Source: Akebia trifoliata | Lineage: Eukaryota; Streptophyta; Magnoliopsida; Ranunculales; Lardizabalaceae | Assembly: GCA_017979445.1 (NCBI GenBank) | Contig: CM030707.1 | Span: 23,132,586 to 23,196,585 of the forward strand | Reading direction: 5' to 3' | Length of the DNA stretch: 64,000 bases | Shown here: positions 21,455-34,379 of the stretch, one piece after another | Layout of the letters: each line of letters begins with the position of its first letter | Position numbering within the stretch: the stretch's first letter is position 1 | Notes under the pieces: model-generated | What the model saw: only the letters and a program-made list of their open reading frames with translations | Database searches by the model: none | What the model was told of the DNA's origin: nothing | Program-made: the position numbers and the translations under genes

Positions 21455-21679
21455 AAAAGCCGTCGTTTTTTTCGACGGTCATTTTAACGGGCTAAAGCCG
21501 TCGTTGTTTTCGACGGTCTTTTTAACGGTCAAAAGCCGTCGTTTTTACCGACTTTCTTCAGCAGTCGCATTTTAATCGCGACTCCTTTTAAAACGACTGC
21601 GCAAACGACTGCAAGGGCAGTCGTTTTTGTCAAAAACGACTGTTCAAGACAGTCGTTTATCCCGCAATATGACGTAGTG
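21455..21679. repeat. Right subterminal repeats and TIR of the CACTA element
   Basis: Repeated AAGCCGTCGTTTTT, TTCGACGGTC, AAACGACTGC and GCAGTCGTTTTTGTC blocks, many as short hairpins, lead to CAATATGACGTAGTG. Confidence 0.85.
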
Positions 21680-24600
21680 AAAGCCCTTTGAATGAAACCT
21701 ATTTATAATGGTTAGGAACTCAATATTAAACCTCATTGATTGAAAGCCCAAAAAAAGGAACACATTCAATGATCTGCACGTATTGACCTGCCATGTGAGG
21801 GCAAACATCAGCGTTCCCCACAGGGGTTCTCTCATTTAATGATCTACTAATGGCTGTTAGATGGCCTGGTTGAGCAATGAATGTAACATGGAAGGACAGA
21901 ATCCTTGCCTAGGACTACAAATTGTGTAGATAAATTTTAATCACTTATACAAAATCCCAAAAAATTTGTCAAATATCTCAATATCTTATATTTCAAAAAT
22001 TTCTTTGGATTTGAAGATTAAATTAGATTAATCTTAAGGTTGGAACCTAGGATTAAAAATATACCCAAGAGGATGAAGATGACTATTTTGGGAAGAGAAA
22101 GATATGGGTTTTCTTTTTTTTTCTTTTTTTTTTGGGTTGAAGACGAGGGTAATGAGGTCATTTTGCATTAGTCTATTGGAGAAGACAAAGGTCATGGTGT
22201 AGTTAGACATTTTGGTAAATTTTCGAGATACCTTATGTTTTTTAAGGATTTTGTTAACATGAGTGTTCATCACTCTTTGGAATTTGATATCCAAATGGAC
22301 CCCCATTCCTTGTGTGTGCGTGTGTATAGATGCAAAGCCATTATTATATTTTTCGCCCGACTCTTCTCACTTTTTTACAATTTTTTTTTTATGTTCAGGT
22401 GAGACTAATCCCATGGTTGTACGCACCGCCCCTCGGAAAGTCCTATGTACAATTGGTTCAGTCGAGGGTTGACCCTCCAGGGTGGCCCCAAAGAATTCAT
22501 TGCTTCGTGGGGTTTCAAATTTATTACAATATATTAACTTGCCAAAGTCCATGGTTCTTGTTATGATTTGTAGAGCTTAATGGTATTGGTCATCAAAAAG
22601 GATGTACTATCAATTATTTTACGGTTCCTCCTAAAGGTATTTTCGTACTTTTATTGGTGAGAGGGTGCAATTTAGAGTTTCTCTTCATAGTTGATTGGTG
22701 TGGATCCATAGACATTCCTCAATCTTGAGAGAACCACTAATATCTCTATATTTTTCTGTGTGTGCGCATGTTTGCATCTTTGTTAATTTTTCTATATTGA
22801 TCTGGGTTCAATTTCCTTACAATTCCAACTCATGAATATAATTGGTAGAGGAGATTCACCATTTCCTACCCTTACAACATTAAGATTTTCCATAATGCGA
22901 TCTCTAGGAATAATTTATTAGTTAGATAACCTTCATGGACAACAAGGTCAATGCCACCAACCAACCCTAAACTAGAATGAAACACTAATGTAGGAATATT
23001 GAATGTTTCAATTTGTTTTGATATGCCTCTTAATGTTCCGATAGAGACAATGTTGGACAAACCATGCACAATACAACCTCCGTAAGTTGATCAAGAAAAA
23101 AAAATTAAGATGAAAACTATAAGAGTGTTCAAAAAATATAGAAGATCTCAAAGGACATATACAAACCAAATATAAAAAACTCACTAATTAACTCATATAC
23201 ACCATTCAAGCATCATCATTGTCCCGTCCTAATTGTTAGTGTCAAGCCCTTTCAAGGTCTAAGTGCAAGCTATTCGAACAATGCCCGACATATCATCAAC
23301 CTACACCTTATAAGCAAAATTTTAAGATTATGTACCTTAAAGAAAGGTTGACATAAAACCAATTGATGGGAAAATGGAAACAAGTACTTTATTGTCAAGT
23401 GACATTAACAAAGATTGGGAAATATTAGTGTCAAAGGTCTTTGGCTTGGTATCATTTTGAGCCACTAGTGAGCTTAAGCAAGTCATGACTGAAATCCCAA
23501 AGCTTCGTACCCAAATCTTTATTTTGAGCATGAGAATAAGGTTAAGTTTCACAGCAATTGGCAAAGTATTTTCCAGTGACACCTTTCAAGTCAGGATCGA
23601 GTCAAGTCGACTTGAATGGGTCAAATAAAAATGTATTAAAATTTTAATATTTAAAATATAATTTATAATATTCAAAATAAATAAAATATTTCTCTACAAA
23701 AATATTACATAGTACTAACTAACTCAATCAAGTTTCTAACCTAACTTAAGTCAAGTTTATTTTTTGAGTTGATTCTTCCTAGCTAACGATTGACTTGATA
23801 TATTCCAAGGTGAAGTCAATTAATTCCACGATTTCACTAGAATTTTAGGGCTAAATCACCTCAAAATCTAATCCAATCAAGTCAAGTCAATTTCAAGTCG
23901 ATGAGTATTAAATCTATGCAATAAAACCATGATCGTCATGTCATCATCCTCAAAAAAGTTGAAGATAATTGATTTTGGAAAGAAAAGTCAAGGAGAGCAA
24001 CAAAACTCCACAGACTGCCTAATTGACACCAATGTATTGAACAAACCTTGTGCTTCAGAACCCGCAAGAAAGAATGTGCTAAACTATTATTATGAGCAGG
24101 AAACTTTGCTACAACAGTTAAGAAATTGCAGTAAAGATTTTTAGATCATTTTGTATCAGTATATAAGAGAATACCAAGATCAAGGGTTATCTCCATCTTT
24201 GAAAAAATAAGGGAAGAAAAAAAAACAAGTGTTTTTATATCATTTACCATTAGCCTATAAGAGAAGGCCAAGGTCGAAGAGTCATGTAACTCGTAGTTTG
24301 CTGGTGTAGTTATTATACTTTTTCATAATATAATATATTTCTCTCATCTCACCGCCATTTTCCCTGAAGTTTACATCGAAATAGTTGAAGAAAATGAAGA
24401 TGAAAATTTCATATGGAATAGAGGTTTAAAAAAAAAATTGAAAACATAGTACGAAGAAGAAGAAAATGTAATTGAAAATGGGAAAGCACCTTGGTAACGA
24501 AGTGTATTACCTTTGTATCGTAGCATAATTTATTTGTAACATAGCATATCATCTAATGATATTAGTCTTCATAAAGGCATCATTTCTATATCGTTGTGCC

Positions 24601-24823
24601 ATGCTGTGTAACATTATTTATTTTTTCTTTTTTACATTTTTAACTATGAGGAAGAGGAGACAAATGTATGTAAAGTATGGATGTTGGAGCCAATAGCAAA
24701 AGCTTGGTTACATAAAAATAGAGTTTCTTTACTTAATAATGGAGCTTCGTTGTTGATAATTGTGTAAAAATGGAGGGATGAACAATATACTAGTAGCTTA
24801 AAGGTGTAAAATAAAAGAGAGAG
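21680..24823. other. Unrecognised AT-rich intergenic DNA
   Basis: No gene supported. About 22,395-22,515 is more GC-rich than its surroundings but matches nothing known. About 23,585-23,905 has inverted TCAAGTCGACTTGAA-like and GTCAAGTCAATTT blocks that may be a MITE. A 71-codon frame at 23,929-24,144 has no recognised family. Confidence 0.45.
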
Positions 24824-26247
24824 TGTAGACACCTCATTTTTGCACTTACTTGCTTAATCAACTCGTCAACCGACGATTCCCAATGATAGATGATTATTTC
24901 AATGTTTTATTTGTTACTAAATATATTTCAGAAATTTAGATGAGGTATCTCAAACTAACAAAACTATAGAAATCGCGCTACGATAGAAAAATATAACCCC
25001 AAAAGCCTACAAATCATCATTTTTCAGACAAAAAAAAGTTTCACGATAAAAATCATTAAAAAATGATCAAATTATCAAAATACCCTTAACCTCAAAACAT
25101 TCCTAGAGCCTACATTACGCTTAAAAAAACCCTTTCAAACCCATAAAATAATAAATCGAAACCAAATAAACTATTTCACCAATTTTCTCAAAATTCGATA
25201 AAATTACGAAAATGTCCCTCATAAAGTTCACGACTATTTCGCACAAAAAATTTCATAAATGACACAAACCAATATTCCCATTGAATTTCTTACAAAAAAT
25301 CGACTCCAAAATATCCTGGAACATTGAAAAATGACTTAAAATGCAAAAAGTCTTCTCCGAGGATAAAATGGTAATTTTACAATTTTAATAATTAAAATTT
25401 TTGAAATTAATAATTAAAATATTAATTAATGTAAAGTGAAATTTTAATTAAATTTTTTTTTTTTTAAGTCAAGTCAATCAAGAAAGACTTAAGTCAAAAT
25501 CCTAAAATCTAGTCAATTAAGTGAAACTTAGGTTAAAACCCTAAATTAGTCAATCAAGTAAGACTTAAGTCAAAACCTTAAATTCTAGTCAATCAAGTGA
25601 GACTTAAGTCAAAACCCTAATCAATTTAATAAGACCAAAGTCAAATAACCCTAATAGAATTCTAATTAAACTCTAAAACTATCTAAAAGAAACATAATTT
25701 GACTCTAACTCTATCTAAAAAGTTTTTAAAAAAGTTTATAAATAGAAGCCTCCACACCCTAATCTCGTATCCAAGGAAAAATCCTAGAAACAGTAGGTCA
25801 AGAAGCCTACCCAACCTTCCTAAAACCCTGATTTTGAAGTCCTAACCCCTTACCTATCATTCAAACCCCAACTTTTGCTCTAAAAAATCGAGAAATCCTT
25901 CAAAAATACCCAGAAATCCATAAAAAATTAGGAAGTACTTATATCTAAGGAGAAGATACTTCATCTTGGAAATCCGAAGCGGATCTAGTAACGAAAACGA
26001 AGCAAGGAATTTCTTCGTCAGCTCTAAGGGAACTATTATTGTAATCATCTAGGTATTTTTCATTCTTATTTTTTTATTTTGGTCTTTTAGCAATATAGTT
26101 TTATTTAGAAAAAGTAAACATCGACATTTGCCAGGCGGGGTTGGTGCCTATCACCTTCCAACCCCGTAACGTGATTCTCGGACCTGTATTTTATTTCGTA
26201 GATTAGTGTTATTTATCTTTTAGAGTCAATGTTCGATTCTTAGACCA
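24824..26247 (+). mobile_element. Putative 5' LTR of Tat/Ogre-type element B
   Basis: It starts TGTAGACACCTCATTTTTGC and ends near TTAGACCA, about 1.42 kb. A TATA box (TTTATAAATAG, near 25,735-25,746) sits in the right part, with a transcribed-leader-like region after it. Eleven bases beyond the end lies a primer-binding-site-like TGGTGAATCCCAAACC. Its assignment to the gag-pol remnants at 38-64 kb rests on orientation and order only, as the right LTR is outside the window. Confidence 0.45.
25470..25645. repeat. Degenerate tandem repeats in the putative LTR of B
   Basis: About four copies of AGTCAATCAAGTRAGACTTA followed by AGTCAAAACCCTAAA, spaced about 45-50 bp, lie upstream of the TATA box. 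The position resembles an LTR enhancer array. Confidence 0.7.
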
Positions 26248-26258
26248 TAATAACTAGG

Positions 26259-26274
26259 TGGTGAATCCCAAACC
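26259..26274 (+). promoter_or_regulatory. Primer-binding-site-like sequence of element B
   Basis: TGGTGAATCCCAAACC resembles the TGGYGACTCC-type sites used by Tat/Ogre elements. It is degenerate. Confidence 0.35.
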
Positions 26275-26289
26275 TCAAAAGTCAAAAAT

Positions 26290-29132
26290 GAGTCTAAATA
26301 TATTTTAGCTCGTAAGCACGCTCAAATGCGAGTATAAATAGAAAAGTTACAAATTCCTCGATTACCGAGTCGGATCAGATCAGGTTAAAATAATGATTTT
26401 TTGATAAAGAAAGAATTGTTAAGATTCAATTACACCATTGGGTTCATAACAAAAAATTATTGAACATGGACTAGTTACTTATCTTTTTTGAAGTCCAAAA
26501 AGTCGAATTATCGTCAAAAACGAAAATGATGTCAATTTTAGGGATCACCACAGTTCAAAAATGTAAATTTTTGTTAAAAATATAATTTTTAGAGATTGAC
26601 TACACCATTAGATTCAGAATGAAAAATTAGACGAAATAGAGTATTCATTCGTCATTTTTTTAGTCCGAACGGTCAAGTTATTGTCGATCAAAACAATAGA
26701 CAAAATACCGATTTCGTCCCAAGATATATATAAATAAATTTAAAAAAAAAATTTCACTTTCACCTTCATTTTAAACGACCCAAAAATCAGTAACCTCTTT
26801 TTATTTATTTATTTTTATTTTCAACCTCAGATTCATTGCGAATGGCCCGTTTTCGATGACCGACATAGAAGGGAAAAAAGTCCGCATCCTCGACATCTAC
26901 AAAATCCACCCAAGATCTCTTCATTTCATCTTCTCTTTCATCCCGTATCATCAAAAATCAATTGTATTCATATACGGGGGTTTCGAAACTTTGACCTCAG
27001 ATTTCATCAATTTCGGGATCTAACCGTCCTCCCCCGTAGAAGGGAGAAAGGACGAAGACGTCGAGATTTTCGAAACTATCGGGTTAGATTAAAAAATTAG
27101 TCACTTCAAAATTTGATCTATCTCGATTTTCGTGTCGATCGTCTCGATTTTCATGCACGTGTTTCAAATTTGTCACCTAGAGATTGTAAGAAACTCTCAA
27201 TTTTTATTAGTAATCGTAGATTGTGAAAATTACATTTATGATTTTATTAAAAATTTGTGGTGAGTTTTCAAAAATATTGAATTCAATTGATTATTTCAAA
27301 TTCACGTCAGAACTTGCATGTTTGATATGTTTAATTGTATTTTATAACAAATTATACGTGATAGGATATTTCACCAAGTTATTTCCGTCAGTTGGGTCAT
27401 GTGCATTACTCAGACCCCATTTTAGTTTAAGTTTTGTATTTTTTCAATGTTATTGATAAAGAAGAATTTCATAGTTGGAAAAATGATTTAATATTCAATG
27501 AACTCATATTGAGTTGATGAATATCAAAAAGTGGATATTTTATTTGAGAGATTGAAAACTGTTAAAAAAATTGAAAAAAGAGAAAAAATGTATGAAACGG
27601 TAAAATGTTAGAGTCACACCTAAGAAGTGATGTCTACATTTTACATTGTTGTGTTGTGTGTAGGTTGGTGAACGGATATCCAAGGATAATGTTACTGGTT
27701 GCATGTTTATTTACTTTCTGTTAACGCGAGGTGCTATTTACGTTTCCATTCCGTTATTTATTTTACCCCAACAGGCCACATTTGCATGGTAGGAAACTGG
27801 ATATCAATTCCGAATATTGTATTGTTAATTTCTTTTTTATTTTCAAATGAAAATAATATATATGTAGGTATTTTGTGAGTTGTTAAAGAGTCTGTTAATG
27901 CTTGAAGGGATAGTACGTCATATCATCCAGAGTGGTGTACTATCTTAGCATGTACGATAGGGACCACCAAGCTCATACGTGGTATGGGACGCGCATGAGA
28001 GTGGAGTCACAACTAGAATCTGGGTTTATTCCTTTCTATCTTTATCAGTAAACTTGTAATGCAAAGGTGGTCGTATACGAATGATTTGTATATTTGGGAA
28101 TCACATGCACGCCTAATAGGCATGGACGAAGATGATTAGTCAGTAATCATTAACAATCTATAGTGGTCAAACATTCTAAAATATCTAAAAGAGACCCATT
28201 GCTTATGGTCACGTCAAACAGTCAGGCTGAATCGGGTAAAATGTCCCACAAGTGTGGTAAACAATGACCAGCCACAAAATCAAGAATTACTAATTTATTA
28301 TGAAACATCATGTCCCGACTGGGAGCTATCCAGTTGTGAATCCCAACTCTTTAATTTCACTACTCCACCCTTGTGTATTATGTATATGTTGCCTTATTTT
28401 GATACATAAATGAAAAACAAGTTTAATGTTTCCATTTGATCAATTAGATTTATATAAAAAGAGAATGTTTTATTGAGTACTATTGATCGATGTAATGTGA
28501 GTTTTAAAAAGTTTAGTTGCTCATCTCTAGCTATATGTACCAGTCAATCATAGTTTCTTCTATAAAATTTTATATATTTTAAAATGATTCAGTATGTTTA
28601 TTCGTTCATGTTAGGAAAGGTTATTGGCAGAAATTGTTTGCTTCCTTACTGGGTAACCATTGTTACTCACATGTTCCTTCTCCATTTCTTTAGTTTTAGA
28701 ACCTGCAGTTGGCGAGGCGGGAGTAGAACCAACGAGTGAAAACCATCTGGTGGGTCAGATAGACGACCAGAGTCCATTACCTTGTGAGTACTGAGGCTAT
28801 ATCCCCTAGTGGTGTCAGTTCGTCTAAAGGTACTTTGGATTCAGTATTGAGTGTTAGGAATTTTGTTAGAGTGAGGAATTTTTCTATAATCCTTTGTATA
28901 AATTTCTTCTTCCACACTCTGATCTTTCGTATGTTATTAGATGTATATAGGTTTCTACTAGTATTATATTTTGTATGTATGTATGCAGAATTGTATGTTA
29001 TTTATCAGGTACAGGTTGAACGCCTTGGAATGTTAATATAAACAGAGGAGACCATACCGAAATTTCGAGATGCCACCTAGTACCTCGAGATCTGATATGG
29101 GGATTTGTTTTAGCGTTTAACGGGGTACCACA
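26290..29132 (+). repeat. Element D 5' LTR, 5'-truncated
   Basis: It aligns with LTR2 from the CTCAAATGCGAGT block onward and ends with CGGGGTACCACA where the other copies have GGGGCGCCACA. It has a TATA-like ATATATATAAATAAATT near 26,723. The left breakpoint is approximate. Confidence 0.75.
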
Positions 29133-29134
29133 GA

Positions 29135-29147
29135 TGGTATTAAAGCA
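29135..29147 (+). promoter_or_regulatory. Element D primer-binding site (tRNA-iMet type)
   Basis: TGGTATTAAAGCA, two bases after the LTR, is two changes from the standard TGGTATCAGAGCA complementary to initiator tRNA-Met. Confidence 0.7.
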
Positions 29148-30068
29148 TAGTATTAGTTTTGTATGGGATACAGATCTACTATGTTTTGAGGAATAGGCTG
29201 ATACCACAGACATTGGAGTTAATCATAGAGTGTCATTAGGAATTCTGTATCCAAACTCATTACTAGTTCCGTATTAGAATTACGAGTTCTTCTTATCTAG
29301 AAGTTCATAGAGCTTAGTCAGTTGAGATCAATGAGTAGATTTTGAAGACCTGAGAGATTTTGGTGCCATGTAGTGCCCGAGAGATCAGTAGGTGATGGTG
29401 ACTACATTCCAGTTGGACAGGGATGTCAGTCATTAGTAACGTTTTGAAAGTAATGTATTGGAAGATGGATTGTTTGAGTGGGTAGACTTCGAGAGGATAT
29501 TTCTCAATAGATTTATATCCAAGATTGCTCGAGAAATCAAGCACTAGGATTTTTTGATATTAGTGCAGTATAATCTATCGATTACAGACTATGATATGAT
29601 GTTCACTAGGTTATCATGATATGCACCCAAGCTTATCCTAACAAATCTATAGAAGGTCCGTAAATTCTTTGAAGGACTATAACCCTATGTAAGGGTCAGG
29701 AGGTCGATGATTGAGACTACCAATTATAGAGATACGATGAATCAAGCTTTAAGGGTAGAACGATGAGAAATGGAGTTACAAACCTCCAAAGGGCAAATTA
29801 GTCGACCTTAGACTTCTTTTCTTCCCAAATTAGATCCAGGCAAGAGGTTGATGTATTCAAGGCCAATCTCTTCCGGATCAGTATATCTATAATATAGAAT
29901 TCCTCCACTACTGAGTTGTAGAGTTTTCCATCACTGAGTTAGAGAGCAGTTGGAGCTCCAATGATGCCAACAGGGTCAAAGGAATCAACAAGGCAGGTTT
30001 AGAGCCTACAGACCCCAGTCTACCAACTGCCTACTCCATAGAGATCTACGAAGACAAGATCATTGACA

Positions 30069-30110
30069 TGTTATGCGTGTGATCAAGTGGGAGATATCAA
30101 GAGAAAATGT
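30069..30110 (+). pseudogene. Element D gag zinc-knuckle remnant
   Basis: Fourteen codons read CYACDQVGDIKRKC, a CCHC knuckle in which the His is replaced by Asp. The equivalent in element C is complete. Frames on both sides are broken. The sequence after it (ISNYNV) ends where a protease would be expected, and none follows. Confidence 0.65.
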
Positions 30111-31420
30111 CCTTTATCACAGGTGCGAGCAAGGGTTATAACCTAGGAGAAAGTATCTGTCTCCGACGAAGTTTTGAAAAGTACAATTTCTAATTATAAT
30201 GTTAAAAATTAGAGTATTATTCAATACCGATTCTTCTAGACCATATAATTCTGCTAAAAGTTTGCATACTTGCTAGAGATGTTCTTCCCACTATTCATTA
30301 TTCTAGTATAATATTTGGATCGAAATAAACTACCAACCTTTCTCCTACCACTTTCCACTTTCTATGCTATCATCCCATCCTCATCTTTAACCTCACCCTT
30401 TTTCTAGTAATTTGATATTTATTATAATTTGGAATTGCGAAACGTTTAAAAGTGGGCGGAGTAGAAACTACTCAACTAATAGTAAGGGGGTGAATGAATG
30501 AAACTAATTTGGAAATAGATTGAAAATGTGCAAGCTTAGAAAAAATAAAAATAAAAATAAAAAGTTAACTGTGAATTAACTAGACTGCATTTTGATAATT
30601 GATATATATGTTTTAGGTATAAAGTGTAAAAAGGCGAGTGCGATTTATAAGACTAGTAATGTGACTATATAGCAAGTGAAGGTATGGGTAATAACTAATA
30701 CTATATATGGTTGAGTTGAGGAACTGGTGAAATTTGGAAAAGGTATCGTACAATTTTGAAAGCACATGTGGTATGTAAAAGAAAAGAGATTTAGTAGAGT
30801 ATAAGTTAGGAGGTGGGCCGATGTAAAATGTAATAAAAAATAATCTTGTGGTAATATTGCATTAATGATGACTTAATAGAATTGTGAGAAAATAGATATA
30901 GGATTTATCCCCTCGAATAAGATTTTAAATTATAAAGGTTATGACAGAGGTTTTGAAGAAATATCACAATAAGTAGAAAATGTAATATTGAATTGAATAT
31001 AAAGATAGTAGTGTATTTGTGGTAAGACTATGCATTGAGGAGTAATATTCACAACAATTATGAGTAAAACATAATAGATGGTGTAATTGATGAGAAAAGT
31101 AAAGATGAAGAATAAAGAAGATATGAAAGGATTATGGTTGATAGACATTGGTGGGGAAGTGATACAACGTGAATTGATTGTTATCTTAGGGTTATACAAA
31201 TAATGGATTAGTTGGAGTATGAGTTTGAATTAGAGTGATTAATTAATGAATTTGTTGGGTTGACAGAATATGGGAGACATAAGTCTACAAGTTATAAATG
31301 AGATTGACTTGGGATTAAGAATAGATGGTAATCGAAAATAGGTGTTGTTTAGTATACATGTCGTGTTAGTGGAATCACGACAAAGCTCGATAAGGTATGA
31401 TTTTAATTTTGAGGACAAAA

Positions 31421-31440
31421 TTTTTATTAAGGGGGGAAAA
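31421..31440 (+). promoter_or_regulatory. Element D polypurine tract
   Basis: AAGGGGGGAAAA directly precedes the TGTAAAAT start of LTR2. It is the expected plus-strand primer site. Confidence 0.75.
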
Positions 31441-34379
31441 TGTAAAATCCCAAGTTTTTAATTCGTATCACGAGAAAAAATAAATAGTAAAATTTTTAAA
31501 AAATCTTGAAAGGGGACTTAGGGGTAAAACTTTAAGAGATTTCTAATCATTTTTAAGAAAATTTGATCTTACCATTGGATTCAAAATGATCAAAAAACAT
31601 ACTTTAGCCTATAAGCATGCTCAAATGCGAGTCCAAATAAAAAAAATTACAAAATTCTCGATTACCGAGTCAGATCAAATTAGGCTAAAATAATGACTTT
31701 TTGATAGAGGAAGAATTGTTAAGATTCAATTACACCATTGGGTTCGTAAAAAAAAATTATTGAACATGGACTATTTACTTATCATTTTTAGAGCCCAAAA
31801 AATCGAATTATCGTCAAAAACGAAAATGACGTCAATTTTAAAGGTCACCTCAGGCCACAAATGTAAATCTTTGTTAGAGAGAGAATTTCTAAAAATTAAT
31901 CTCACCATTAGATCCGGAATGAAAAATTAGACGAATAGAGTATTCATTCATCATTTTTGGAGTCTAAACGGTCAAGTTATCATCGATCAAAATAATAGGT
32001 AAAATACCGAGTTCGTCCCAAGATATATATAAATATATTTTTTAATTTTTTGTCACTTTCACTTTCATTTTAAATGACCCAAAAATTAGCCAACCTTTTC
32101 AAAAATAATTTTCGTTTTATTTTTTATTTTCAACCTTAGATTTATTGCGAACGGTCAGCTTTCGACGACCGACGCAGAAGGGAAAATAGTCCGCAATCTC
32201 GACATCTACAAAATTCACCCAAGATATCTTCATTTCATCTTCTCTTTCATCCCGTATCATCAAAAATCAACCATATTCATATAGGGGGATTTCGAAACTT
32301 TGACCTCGGATTTCATCGGTTTCAGGATCAAACCGTTCTCCACCGTAGAACGGAGAAAGGACGACGGCGTCGAGATTTTCAAAATTACTAGGTTAGATTC
32401 AAAAATCAACTACTTCAAAATCTGATCTATGTCAATTTTTGCACCGATTACCTCGATTTTTGTTCACGTGTTTCAATTCCGTCTCCTAGAGATTGTAAGG
32501 AACTCTTAATTTCTATTAGTAATCGTAGATTATGAAAATTGCATGATTTTATTAAAAATTTGTGGTGAGTTTCTAAAAATATCGAATTCAATTGGTTATT
32601 TCAAATGCATGTCAGAACTTGCATGTTTAATATGTTTAATTGTATTTTATAATAAATTATACATGGGCAGGATATTTCATCGGATTATTTTCATCAGTTG
32701 GGCCCTATGCATCGTTTGGACCCCGTTTTGATTTAAGTTTTGTACTTTTTCAATGTCATTGATAAAGAAGAATTTCATAGTTAAAAAATGATTTAATATT
32801 CATTGAACTCATATTGAGTTGATGAATATCAGAAAGTGAATATTTTATTTGAGAGATTGAAAACTGTAAAAAGAAATTGAAAAAGAAAAAAAAGGTATGC
32901 AACGGTAAAATGTCAGAGTCACACTCGAGAGATGATGTCTGCATTTTATATTATTGTGTTGTGTGTAGGTTGGTGAACAAATATCTAGGGATAATATTAC
33001 TGGTTGCATGTTTATTTACTTTTTGTTAGCATGAGGCGTTGTTTACATTTTCGTTCTGTTATTTATTTTAGGCCAACTGACCACAGTTGCATGATAGAAA
33101 ATTGGATATCTATTCTCAACCTTGTATTGATAATTTCTATTTTATTTTCAAATGAAAATAATATATATGTAGTTATTTTGTTAGTTGTTAAAGAGTCTGT
33201 GAATGCCTAAAGGGATAGTGCGTCATATCATCCGGAGTAGTGTACTATCCTGGGATGTACGGTAGGGACCACCAAGCTCATACATGGTATGAGATGCATA
33301 TGAGAGTGGAGCAATTGGAATTCGGATTTATTCCTTTCTATCTTTACCAGTGAACTTGTAATGTAAATGTGGTTATATACGAATGGTTTGTTTATTTAGG
33401 AATCATATGCACGCCTGATAGGCATGGACGAAGATGATTAGTTAGTGATTACTAACAATATATATTAGTCAAATGTTCTAACACATTGAAAAGATACCTA
33501 TTGCTTACAATCACATCAAATTGATAAATAGTCCTACAAGTGTGATAAATAGCTCATGTCCCGACTGGAAACGATCCAGTCGTGAATTCAAACTCTGCAA
33601 TTTCACTATTCCACCATTTTGTATTATGTATCTGTTGCCTTATTTTGATATATAAAATGAAAAGCAAGTTTAATGTTTCCATTTGATCAATTAGATTTGT
33701 GTAAAAAGAGAATGTCATATTTAGTACTACTGATCGATGTAATGTGAGTTTTAAAATATTTAGTTACCCATCCCTGGCTATATGTACCTGTTAATTGTAG
33801 TTTCTTCTGTAAAATTTTACATATTTTAAAATGATTCAGTATGTTTATTCGTTCATGTTAGGAGAGGTTATTGAAAGAAATTGTTTGCTTCCTTATTGGG
33901 TAACCATTGTTACTCACCTGTTCTTTCTCTATTTTTTTAGCTTCAGAACTTTTAGTTGGCGAGACGGGAGTAGAATCAAAGAATGAAAACCATTTGGTGG
34001 GTCAGATAGACGACTAGAGTCTGTTACCTAGTGAGTACTGGGACTATATCCCCTAGTGGTGTCAGTTCGTCTAAATGTACTTTGGATTCAGTATTGAGTG
34101 TTAGGAATTTTGTTAGAGTGAGGTATTTCTGTATAATCCTGTGTATAAATTTCTTCTTTCTCACTCTGATCTTTCGTACATTATTTGATGTATATATGTT
34201 TCCCCTAGTATTATATTTTGTATGTATGTATGCAGGATTGTATGTTATTTATCAAGTGTAGGTTGAACGCCTTGGAATGTTAACATAAACAGAGAAGACT
34301 ATGCCGAAATTTCGAGGTGCCACCTTGTACCTTGAGATCTGACATGGGGATTTGTGTTAGCGTTTGACGGGGCGCCACA
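31441..34379 (+). repeat. Element D 3' LTR
   Basis: Starts TGTAAAATCCCAAG and ends GGGGCGCCACA, 2.94 kb. It is visibly diverged from LTR1 by many substitutions, so the insertion is not recent. The short frames that recur in all four LTRs of C and D are shared LTR sequence, not proteins. Confidence 0.85.

Larger units (their letters stand above)
13757..21679. mobile_element. Non-autonomous CACTA (En/Spm) transposon with captured host gene fragments (Pack-CACTA)
   Basis: The left end CACTACGTCATATTG (13757) and the right end CAATATGACGTAGTG (to 21679) are 15-bp terminal inverted repeats. They are flanked by AAA on both sides (13754-13756, 21680-21682), the 3-bp duplication expected for CACTA. 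Subterminal zones at both ends are dense in AAACGACTG / CAGTCGTTT / CCGTCGTTT repeats, the usual transposase-binding architecture. No TnpA- or TnpD-like frame is present. The interior holds four MAPKKK exons, an antisense NLR fragment, two Pumilio exons and an acidic-tail exon, with introns kept. That means capture at DNA level, not from mRNA. Confidence 0.92.
26290..34379 (+). mobile_element. Element D: Tekay/Del-like LTR retrotransposon without pol, inserted in B
   Basis: LTR1 spans about 26,290-29,132, the interior 29,133-31,440 (2.3 kb) and LTR2 31,441-34,379. The LTRs are longer than the interior. A PBS for initiator tRNA-Met and a purine tract before LTR2 are present. The first 150 or so bases of LTR1, present in LTR2 (TGTAAAATCCCAAG...), are missing, so no target duplication can be seen. 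The interior keeps only a broken gag zinc knuckle. Same family as element C. Confidence 0.8.

Noticed and set aside
22330..22566. A 78-codon frame in a GC-richer patch
   Set aside because: No recognisable family, overlapping frames on both strands, no splice or promoter support.
23929..24144. A 71-codon hydrophilic frame
   Set aside because: No homology recalled, surrounding DNA AT-rich and repeat-like.
27223..27456. A short frame starting MKIT that recurs at 32,543, 53,299 and 59,270 and looks conserved
   Set aside because: All four are the same position in the four LTRs of elements C and D. Conservation is that of the LTR itself; stops and frames vary.
28784..29041. Frame MSTEAISPSGVSSSKG shared with 34,031-34,261
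   Set aside because: Again shared LTR sequence of element D, with no domain.
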